Shown: positions 58,101-64,000 of the stretch, piece after piece
How positions within the stretch are numbered: the first letter of the stretch is position 1
Layout of the letters: each line of letters opens with the position of its first letter
Notes under the pieces: model-generated
Seen by the model: the letters and a program-made list of their open reading frames with translations, nothing else
What the model was told of the DNA's origin: nothing
The model's database searches: none
Assembly: GCA_914767885.1 (NCBI GenBank)
Contig: CAJZBQ010000023.1
Location: 561,501 to 625,500 of the forward strand
Direction of reading: 5' to 3'
DNA: 64,000 bases
Origin: Blepharisma stoltei
Lineage: Eukaryota > Ciliophora > Heterotrichea > Heterotrichida > Blepharismidae
Position numbers and translations under genes: made by a program

Positions 58101-59117
58101 AATTCTGCCGTCCCATCCTGAAATTGAAGATTGCATTTTAGAACTAAATGCAAAAATATCACAAATGAAATGCAATATGAAAAAAGTTTCCTCCATTTTT
58201 AAAACAGTCCTATTAAATTCGGACTATAAGAACTTGCCTGTATTTTCAAGGATATTGATTGCAGTTCATTATCAAGATTTCACATTAAAATCCTTACTAA
58301 GACAATTTATTTTTGAGCAGCTGAATTCGCTATTTGAGTATCAAGAAGAATTTGCAAAATTAAGCCACTTTATAAAATGTGCAAGCTGGTCTCTTCCATT
58401 AGCATTGTTTTCTAGGGGTGCAAGTCAAATGACATTGCCTTTTGATACTGTCCATTTCACCGAAATATTTTTGGCCGAAAATTGTTGAAAATTTTTGATA
58501 GCGAGACATTTGACCGAAAAAAAACCGTTAATTTTCGGCCAAATTTCGCACTATTAAAGTTTTTTAGACCAAATGTATTCGACGAAATGTACACTGTCAA
58601 AAATCCACTGTCATTTGACATGGAGCCGTTTTCTAGCCCTGGAATGAATGTTGTTAATACAATATGCTCATTAGCAAATTATTATGGAGTTGGATTAGAA
58701 GTAATAAGAACTGATCCAGAAATGGACCAAGACAATAAAGGAGAAAATTCAGAAACAGTTGAGCTTGTTTTGAGATGCGCCACAGAAGGGACATGGGTTT
58801 TGATCTCTACCTCGAAATTCCCAAGTTTTTGGAATAATGTGACGGAAGGCTTGAAATACTTGAGGGAGAGCAGTGTTATTAGTAATACATTCAGACTTTT
58901 TATAGATATGCAGGGGCTGAGACATTATGATATACCAGATCAATTTTTACATGATGAAGCAGTGAGATTTTATATTTCAAAAACAAATATGGAAGATTTA
59001 GAAGGATATAATGATATTTGGAGCAATCTGTTGTTAGAAGACATACTGAAAGTTGAAAGCTTAGCGAGAGGAGAATCTACACTGTTTCCAGAAGATTTTG
59101 AATTAGACTTTGAGTAA
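46183..59117 (+). CDS. Divergent dynein-heavy-chain-like protein lacking AAA1 motor site, stalk and C-domain
   Basis: About 3,656 aa after removing the insertions listed separately. A basic N-terminus is followed by the dynein N2/linker region (LKPRHWEMI, MSDVLETWTECQNSW, KRANFPRFFFLSDAQLLQFL, EGWMGEVDHQM). AAA1 is recognised by NEYLGTSYRLLCTPITTRYY, but its P-loop position reads TNPSHDYAGD and the Walker B position IIFEHIDRL. AAA2 (GPSMSGKS, about residue 1890) and AAA3 (GPSSSGKT, about 2285) keep P-loops. AAA4 is degenerate (CASPGNLSYE). Between AAA4 and AAA5 only some 50 residues remain where the coiled stalk and microtubule-binding domain normally sit. AAA5 (LSILIDEHGEFDSIL) and AAA6 (GTWVLISTSKFPSFW, TFRLFIDM) follow, and the protein ends without the C-terminal domain. 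It cannot be a standard motor; a scaffold or regulatory dynein is inferred. Two junctions (52884-53325 and 57371-57616) leave a one-base discrepancy. Confidence 0.88.
46434..46448 (+). other. 15-nt intron in dynein-like gene
   Basis: GTAAGGTTTAGGTAG removes an in-frame TAA and joins EIEHI to NRNNSSKK. GT/AG ends and size match the other introns. Confidence 0.85.
46693..46765. mobile_element. Unresolved 73-bp insertion near dynein-like 5' end
   Basis: CTAAATTA flanks the block at 46685-46692 and 46758-46765. Removal leaves GTATCTAAATTAAG, a 14-nt GT/AG string whose excision joins LSQP to PGIISKV in frame. It may be an IES within a short intron; the 14-nt size is one short of normal. Confidence 0.45.
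50411..50756. mobile_element. TA-bounded MITE-like IES in dynein-like gene
   Basis: Between TA 50409-50410 and TA 50755-50756, 346 bp. It begins ACTCCCCCCCTGTGAGTGAG, has the CCATTGGAAAAATCGCTATT subterminal word, and ends with the hairpin CTCCGTGAGTGAAC / GTTCACTCACGGAG. Deletion joins EDHFS to KVYFG in frame. Confidence 0.95.
52884..53325 (+). mobile_element. SINE-like GC-rich insertion in dynein-like gene
   Basis: AATTTTAGG lies at 52875-52883 and 53317-53325. The block starts ATAATAATAAAATGGC and is GC-rich in its second half, with CTAGAGACCCAACTAG near its end. Deleting exactly one repeat unit (442 bp) leaves a TAG stop, whereas one extra T would give a clean join. The exact excision is therefore unproven. 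Confidence 0.7.
53661..53947. mobile_element. TA-bounded MITE-like IES in dynein-like gene
   Basis: Starts after TA 53659-53660 with CTCCTTTTCTCTGTGAGCAA and the CTATTAGAAAAATCCCTATT word. The right end contains CCCCCTTCCGTAAGCGAAC and ends TTATA. 287 bp. Deletion to TA 53946-53947 joins NRKIF to KILFNSQKLL in frame. Confidence 0.88.
55095..55323. mobile_element. Direct-repeat-flanked insertion in dynein-like gene, start of AAA4
   Basis: TATTTTCA (55087-55094) and TATTTCA (55317-55323) flank 229 bp containing stops in all useful frames. Deletion joins MTPLYFQ to RLYTNFIWKICRIL in frame. This aligns with the dynein AAA4 entry (LVLFEDAxxHVCRINRIL), which supports the junction. Confidence 0.7.
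56287..56514. mobile_element. Multi-hairpin palindromic IES in dynein-like gene
   Basis: The whole 228-bp block is one long inverted repeat (ends TAGTTATTGCCCGAGGATGG and its complement). Each arm contains two further palindromes: GCCCGAGGATGGCG ... CGCCATCCTCGGGC and ATGGCCCCACAC ... GTGTGGGGCCAT. It lies between TA 56285-56286 and TA 56513-56514. Removal joins NSVY to LGIVSAEEKF in frame. It is strongly GC-rich, unlike its host. Confidence 0.9.
57371..57616. mobile_element. Eroded MITE-like IES in dynein-like gene
   Basis: The left end ATTCCTCCTATTAGTTAGTG after TA 57369-57370 parallels the family end, with a subterminal ATTAGCTCATTTTTTGG. The right end is CGCTTCTTAGAAAGGGAG near TA 57615-57616. 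The interior is AT-rich. Deletion leaves the frame one base short, within a run of A's. Confidence 0.7.
58468..58553. mobile_element. Short IES with inverted GGCCGAAAATT repeats
   Basis: TTTGGCCGAAAATT and AATTTTCGGCCAAA are exact complements within an 86-bp block. Deletion from TA 58466-58467 to TA 58552-58553 joins HFTEI to LKFFRPNVFDE in frame. The repeats are not flush with both TAs, so other TA pairs are possible. Confidence 0.65.
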
Positions 59118-59235
59118 ATAGCTATATAAGTATTTTGCATCAGATTCTTAGATTAGCTATTAATTAAACAATAGTATTGAAACTTATGTATATTTTGATA
59201 TGAAAATAGAATGTAAAGATTATGATCATTTATAA

Positions 59236-60526
59236 ATGGGTTGCGGAAGCAATAAAGGTCCAGTTGTTGCAGACGACAAACTTATTAAATTAAAAACATT
59301 TAAGCCAAGCCCAGCAGTAAAACTTCCTCCTGAAGCTGCTGAAGGGTTTATTAAAGTTTTGAAATCAAAAAGCAGCAATATATCAAAATTTTCAAGTCTC
59401 TCAAAAAACACAAGCAGTTTCTTTACTGCGCAACCACCAGATGAACCATTGACACAATTAAATTCTGATAAAGGAGATCATAATAATCCAATTGAAAATA
59501 ACTTAATAGAAGAAATATCAAACATCCCACTTAAGCACTTGGAGCCAGAAATATTCGAAATACACGAAATTGAAGCAATGACAAATGAAACACCTGAAAC
59601 CGCTAAGCAGGATTTAATTTCTAACGAAAATTTTGTTTCTGTTGAAGACAAAATAGAAACCGGCAATCATCAAGTTATTGATATGATAGATCTTGAATCT
59701 CAGAAAGAAAATGAAAAGAAATTAATAAGTGAAGATGTTGATATGATAGATCTTGAAGCTCAGAAAGAAAATGAAAAGAAATTAATAAGTGAAGAAGAAA
59801 AATCTGCACCTAGGGAAGAGCAAGATCTTGAGATGCTTAAAAGTCAAAAATATAAAATTAAGATTAAAGGGATTAAAGTCTTCCAGACTTGATACTTCCA
59901 CACGCTTGTGATAACCTAAACTTGATTGCCGGAGGAATTCAGTCGCCTGAGCCCTGTTTCAACAGCGGTCTATTCCGACCTGGGATTTGCATCAATATCC
60001 CTGAATCTCGACTGGTAAGAAAGATTCCTCTTGCTTCGCATCATTTGGGTCCTATGGAGGCAAAGATCAGCCTGATGCCTCCTGTCGGTCACCTTTGAGC
60101 GGAGGTGACACCCAGAAAAAAGAGCCACAGCCCTCCGGAGCCGGCAGGGAAAGAGCCTGTAGTCTAAAAACCATCTGAATACTTAATAATTGGACTTGAA
60201 TTGCCACCAGCTGACTTCCAAGATTTACCAGCCCTATGCGGTTGCTCTCAGCAAACTAAGGTTTAGGATTAAATGGCCTGAACTTGGTTTAGGCTATAAA
60301 CACAATTTTGGCGCCTAAAGAGGTACGTCGTCATCAAGGACATATTTTCGTCCACTACCATACTAGCTATAGTCAAAAAGAGGAAATTGAAAAGAAAGCT
60401 GCAGAGGATGCTGAAAAGCTCGAATATGAAAAGAAATTAGCTGAAGAAGAAGATCTTGAGCTACAGAAAATTCTTATGAGTTCAATGATTAATGAAGCCC
60501 AAGAAATAACTGAAAAATACACTTAG
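59236..60526 (+). CDS. Probably lipidated acidic protein (MGC N-terminus), interrupted
   Basis: 253 aa from 59236-59850 and 60380-60526. MGCGSNKG is a strong consensus for N-myristoylation with adjacent palmitoylation, so membrane attachment is likely. The rest is acidic and disordered, with a perfect-length 20-residue tandem duplication (DMIDLEAQKENEKKLISED). It ends with a charged helix (KKAAEDAEKLEYEKKLAEEE). A 529-bp direct-repeat-flanked block interrupts it, and its removal keeps the frame. No family was recognised. Confidence 0.75.
59681..59800 (+). repeat. 60-bp in-frame tandem duplication
   Basis: Units at 59681-59740 and 59741-59800 differ by only a few bases and encode two 20-residue copies of DMIDLE(S/A)QKENEKKLISE. 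A recent slippage or unequal exchange is likely. Confidence 0.9.
59851..60379 (+). mobile_element. SINE-like GC-rich insertion in MGC-protein gene
   Basis: AGTCAAAAA occurs at 59842-59850 and 60371-60379, both codon-aligned as S-Q-K. The 529-bp block between is GC-rich in the middle. Removal gives MLKSQK-EEIEKK in frame. It cannot be spliced as a GT/AG intron without shifting the frame. Confidence 0.85.
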
Positions 60527-60591
60527 CTTGAAGCCATTTTAAGTTAAGTTTTTTATAATTTTAAATAAACATTATCTAATCAAAATTAGTA

Positions 60592-61173
60592 ATGAAAAAT
60601 TTTACATTAAGATCTCCTTATGACTTGCCTGGATATGTGTCCCTAAGTAAGCCAAAGAACGGTGTTAAAAGATTTCAAGGTCAAAAGAATATGACAAGCG
60701 ATCAGTTTTCAACTGTAAAAGAAGAAATAAAAAACGCAAAAAAATTATTTTTCAGTTTTGATAACACTAATAAAGTAGATAATCTAATACAATTTTCAGC
60801 AAGAAAACCTCGAACTAATTATACTATATCTCCAGAAATGACACCAAAGCCTATAAAAACTTATAAGGAAATCGACATCCAATGCAATCTTCAAAACCAT
60901 CGTAATATTGGTTTGCAAACAGTTGATTTTCCAATTCCTGAAGAAAGAAAATCACTTCCTGAGCCCAACGCTAGTCTAATTTCAAAAACCCCTACAAATT
61001 TAACAGCCACATTCACCGGCTCTCCTACATTCTTTCCAAACAGACTTTACACCAAATCCAACCCCAAAGTTATGCCTCAGAACCCAATTGTCGGCTACCC
61101 TAAAGATTTTCACTCTAACTCCCCAACAAGACGAAATATGGGAGATTTCGCAAGTATCATTTTAAAACAGTAA
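60592..61173 (+). CDS. Unknown Pro/Ser-rich protein
   Basis: 193 aa starting MKNFTLRSPYDLPGYVSLSKP. It is polar and probably disordered, with GSPTFFPNRLYTKSNP and YPKDFHSNSPTRRN near the end. It is convergent with the RING gene; the stops are only about 8 bp apart. No domain was recognised. Confidence 0.7.
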   Translation: MKNFTLRSPYDLPGYVSLSKPKNGVKRFQGQKNMTSDQFSTVKEEIKNAKKLFFSFDNTNKVDNLIQFSARKPRTNYTISPEMTPKPIKTYKEIDIQCNLQNHRNIGLQTVDFPIPEERKSLPEPNASLISKTPTNLTATFTGSPTFFPNRLYTKSNPKVMPQNPIVGYPKDFHSNSPTRRNMGDFASIILKQ

Positions 61174-61181
61174 AATTAAAA

Positions 61182-61733
61182 TTAATCTAATCGGCGTCTA
61201 CACATTGGGCAGCTATGATCTACCATATACCACCTCATAATACATTTCGGATGAAAAGGATGCAAACAAGGCAACTCAATGAATTTCTCACCTGGTATGA
61301 AATTTTCCAAGCAAACTGTACAAGCGAGTTCCCTCATTGCCCGAGTTGCTTTTAGCTCTTTAAACCATAGCAAATTCTGTGACTCTTCTATATTTTCATG
61401 GCTTTCTTGAATATTTACATGGCTAACTGCTGCAGCACGAGGCTGTGGTGGGTCCAATAAATAGCTTAAATTTTCATTGTTTCTCCTTCTTAGCACTCGT
61501 CTCCTCTATATATTAATTACTTTCGACAGCATAATGCAGGCAGCTGTTAATAAATTGAGACAATTGAACCCAACAAAAATGATACAAGTCCCTACCATTA
61601 TTGACTGATCTTGACTTCGGTAGCATTTAGGAATGCTTTTAAGGATAAAATAAACTGCTCCTCCTATAAAGTCAAGAAAAATAATTGGGATGTGAAATGT
61701 TAAGAGATAAACTGATGAGCATGAGGATTTAAA
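61182..61733 (-). CDS. RING-H2 membrane protein (probable E3 ligase), 5' end uncertain
   Basis: The C-terminus has a complete RING-H2 pattern (CTVCLENFIPGEKF, LPCLHPFHPKCIMRW, CPMCRRRLD). A 15-nt intron at 61506-61520 links it to an upstream frame with two hydrophobic segments (FHIPIIFLDFIGGAVYFILK and GTCIIFVGFNCLNLLTAACI). An in-frame ATG lies at 61598, but the frame is open to 61733. An ORF at 61779-61985 in the same phase may be a further 5' part behind a small IES. Membrane RING-H2 proteins transfer ubiquitin at endomembranes. Confidence 0.78.
61506..61520 (-). other. 15-nt intron in RING-H2 gene
   Basis: On the minus strand, GTAATTAATATATAG contains an in-frame TAG; its removal joins IMLSK to RRRVLRR. 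Size and ends match other introns. Confidence 0.85.
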
Positions 61734-61778
61734 CTAATAAATAATGAATTAATGATTTTTGTTGTTAGATGCTTATAT

Positions 61779-61985
61779 TTATTGTAAATAAGCATAGTCT
61801 TGGTGCATGCTATTATGATATGTGCAAGCAGGCAAAGAGCAAGCAGGGAATAAATTCATGTTATGAAGGTTAAGTTGCAACTGAGTTAAAATTACAGGAA
61901 AGTGTCGTGGTAGTAAATTGAATAGCCAATTGCACCGATGATACATTGACAGAGAAAAAATCTGATGCTGAATAGATGTTACCAT
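61779..61985 (-). CDS. Possible 5' exon of the RING gene
   Basis: A 68-codon frame (MVTSIQHQIFSLSMYHRCNW...) in the same phase as the RING gene, 45 bp upstream of it. Three stops lie between them, so an IES or intron would have to be removed. I could not find TA boundaries that work. Confidence 0.3.
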   Translation of the reverse strand: MVTSIQHQIFSLSMYHRCNWLFNLLPRHFPVILTQLQLNLHNMNLFPACSLPACTYHNSMHQDYAYLQ

Positions 61986-62174
61986 TGCACCATTAAGTCT
62001 TAAATAGAGTTAAATATTATAGATATTCAGTTTTTTGATTTTAATGAAATTTGTGTGGAACTAATGTATAAAAATAAGCCGCTTTTTAATATTTATAAAT
62101 TAGCATATATTGTCCTTTATTCGTAATAATAAAATTAATGTATAATTCTTTATTTTTCTAATTACTTGCCACAG

Positions 62175-64000
62175 TTATTGCTCTACTTCGTTTTCTTGTT
62201 CTCTTTTAAAGCTCGATCTTAACGTGCTAAGGTTAGAAATATAAGAATAAAGTTTAACCAATGGGCTAAATTCTCTAGACCTAAGTGAGACAGTATTGTC
62301 TTCATTTCCACAATATAACACAAATATATTACTCAAACTGTGTATTTCCAATATTTGGATTTCATCTACACTTAGAGTGTGTGCTAGCTCAGAATTTACT
62401 AAAACCAATAAATCATTCATGGTAAGCAAAATAATTTGGTCCTCGAAGTCAATCAAATGGCTATAATACACAATCTTTTCTTTCCTATAGTCTGGCAAGC
62501 TACTCATTAAGAATTGGGCTCTGGAGATATCGTGATTATATTGCTCTAACACTTTTTTAACCCCAAAGTATCTTGGAAACCTAACACGTTTTGCTGCAGT
62601 TGTACGCCCTTTCGCTATAACTGTCCCAGCATTTGCTGCACAACCTGTAATCCCAGTTCCTAATCTCAAAGCTGCTGATACAGGTGAGCAAGCTAAACTA
62701 ACGAGACCTGACCCGAATCCTTTAAAGCATCCTCCAGCACCTTTCTTTTTAGCCCCCCTATAAGGTTTTACCACAACCCCAGTAATTCCTTCAGATAAAT
62801 CTTGTACAGACCCTTTCATACCTTTATACAAGCTTCCTAGCACTTTTCCTTCATTTTCAATTCTTGAGCTCCCATATTGATCTCCAGTCATTTCCCTTAC
62901 AATTCCATACAAACTGCCAGTTATCCTATTTACACCTCCAAAACTCCCAGATATGGTATTCCCTACAAGTGACCTGACGCCTTTTCCAACGCCTCGAGAA
63001 AATGATTTTGGGCCTTTCATCACCTTTTTGGAGGGCTCAACAAAGAAATCAGTGACCCCTTTTCCAAGAGTGTCAATAAACTCTATAGGGTTTCCTAATA
63101 GGTCAACAGAGCCTAAAATCTTATAAAATTGTGAGATTCCTTCACGGGTGTAAAATTTGGTAATTTGTTTGCCAATTTCTTGAGGACTTTGAAAGCTGTG
63201 ATGGATGAGAAGCTCACTAAAGCGAAATGGGGAATTTGAAAAATTAATAAAGGCACTACCTACACTTGCAAAAGCTCTGAATAGACCAAATCCCATCTTT
63301 GGGTCGTTTGAAACCTCCACCTTTTGTTTGGAAGCCCTAAATGAGATCAAGATTCTTATAGGATGGAGTCTTAAATATTGAAAATAAGCTTTGTTGGTTA
63401 AATTTGATTCTTCATAATTAAAAACAGGAGTGGAATAGTCAAGGGCACCTATGGCGTCTTTCAAAGAATCTTTTTCAGCTCCTTTTTTAATAGGGCTTGC
63501 TAAAGCTGATTGAATTTTCCCAATAAAATTGGCTAGATCTGTAATAGTTTCTAAATTAACATGAGTCTCCATTTCCTGTAATGTAATTTCTATTCAAGAG
63601 TAGTTATCTATTGATTTCACAACATTTATGATTTCGCTTATTTGCTTTGTCGAGTTTATTTTATTTAGTTTGAGCTGCATAAAAGGGTATTTTTCTGCTT
63701 TTATAGTCGAGTTGAAGATAACTGGAAACTGCTTGTGGGTATTTTTCATATTATCTATCTGAAATTCTCCAAGCTCAAAATAAAATTTCGTGAAATTTTT
63801 TGCTTCATCTTTTACTAATTTTTTTGTCATTGATATTTTCCCAAACATGTCTTTTAAGCTTATATATAAAAATTCTTTAGGCTCGTTATCAATTATAGAC
63901 ATGCCAAATCCAGTAAAATTTATGAGAAGTTTAAAGCCTTTCTTTTTAGAGTCAAAAAAGGTATCCAGCCTAACAATATTAACATTAGCTGGAGAAATTT
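62175..64000 (-). CDS. VPS13: VPS13 C-terminal part (5' end beyond window)
   Basis: The open frame continues to the window edge, reading a TGA near 63597 as Trp. The visible 600 residues include the end of the VAB/SHR-like region (YFQYLRLHPIRILISF), the amphipathic ATG2_C/DH-like segment (LGSVDLLGNPIEFIDTLGKGV, FFVEPSKKVMKGPKSFSRGV, GVGKGVRSLVGNTISGSFGG) and a PH-like C-terminus. VPS13 proteins are bridge-like lipid transporters at membrane contact sites. The N-terminal chorein part lies outside the window. No insertion was seen in this portion. Confidence 0.95.

Noticed and set aside
61182-61496. RING gene as a single short ORF starting at MLRRR
   Set aside because: That start is GTG, and a 15-nt intron connects it to an upstream hydrophobic exon.

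Overview
The window is most simply read as germline (micronuclear) DNA of a heterotrich ciliate close to Blepharisma. Four observations point this way. (1) UGA is read as tryptophan throughout: many conserved genes (carboxypeptidase, dynein-like protein, VPS13, receptor pair) stay open only if TGA is Trp, and at several sites TGA in one receptor copy matches TGG in its paralogue. Stops are only TAA and TAG. (2) Genes carry 15-nt GT...AG introns; five are placed here. (3) Reading frames of recognisable genes are interrupted by TA-bounded blocks with inverted ends. Deleting each block from one TA to the other restores the exact frame, which is the behaviour of internal eliminated sequences (IESs). 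(4) The DNA is AT-rich, with large gene-poor gaps. The species is an inference.

Layout. 1-1300: a three-copy repeat split by an IES. 1600-6750: a small coiled-coil ORF, a tubulin-type cytosolic carboxypeptidase (CCP) and an unknown gene, with several insertions. 7032-18705: kinesin-14, ribosomal protein uS17, an EGF/TM surface protein, an unknown basic protein, a C2H2 protein and a coiled-coil protein. 18700-30334: a tandem array of ligand-binding/multi-TM receptor genes, comprising a decayed copy, an interrupted copy and an intact copy. 30489-37075: unknown, cold-shock-domain, ZnF-LRR and CTFKP-type genes, then a vacuolar-sorting-receptor homologue. 38285-46168: GID8, glutamine synthetase, an NHL-like secreted protein, unknowns and a p32/MAM33 protein. 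46183-59117: a huge dynein-heavy-chain-like gene with at least seven insertions. 59236-64000: an MGC-motif protein, an unknown, a RING-H2 protein and the C-terminal part of VPS13 running off the edge.

Two insertion systems overlie the genes. The first is TA-bounded IES/MITEs. The largest group has ends starting CTCCCC, a variable core that differs between elements but is matched between the two ends of one element, and a hairpin at one end. The second is a set of GC-rich, roughly 230-620 bp blocks flanked by 7-15 bp direct repeats (SINE-like). Several of these sit inside genes, and removing the block plus one repeat copy restores the frame although the junction is often not TA.

Several genes serve microtubules or cilia: CCP trims tubulin tails, kinesin-14 is a minus-end motor and the dynein-like protein is axonemal or scaffold-like. 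VPS13 and the sorting receptor belong to membrane traffic, and GID8 with RING-H2 to protein turnover. The most striking gene product is the dynein-like protein. It keeps P-loops in AAA2 and AAA3, but has lost the AAA1 nucleotide site, the microtubule-binding stalk and the C-terminal domain.
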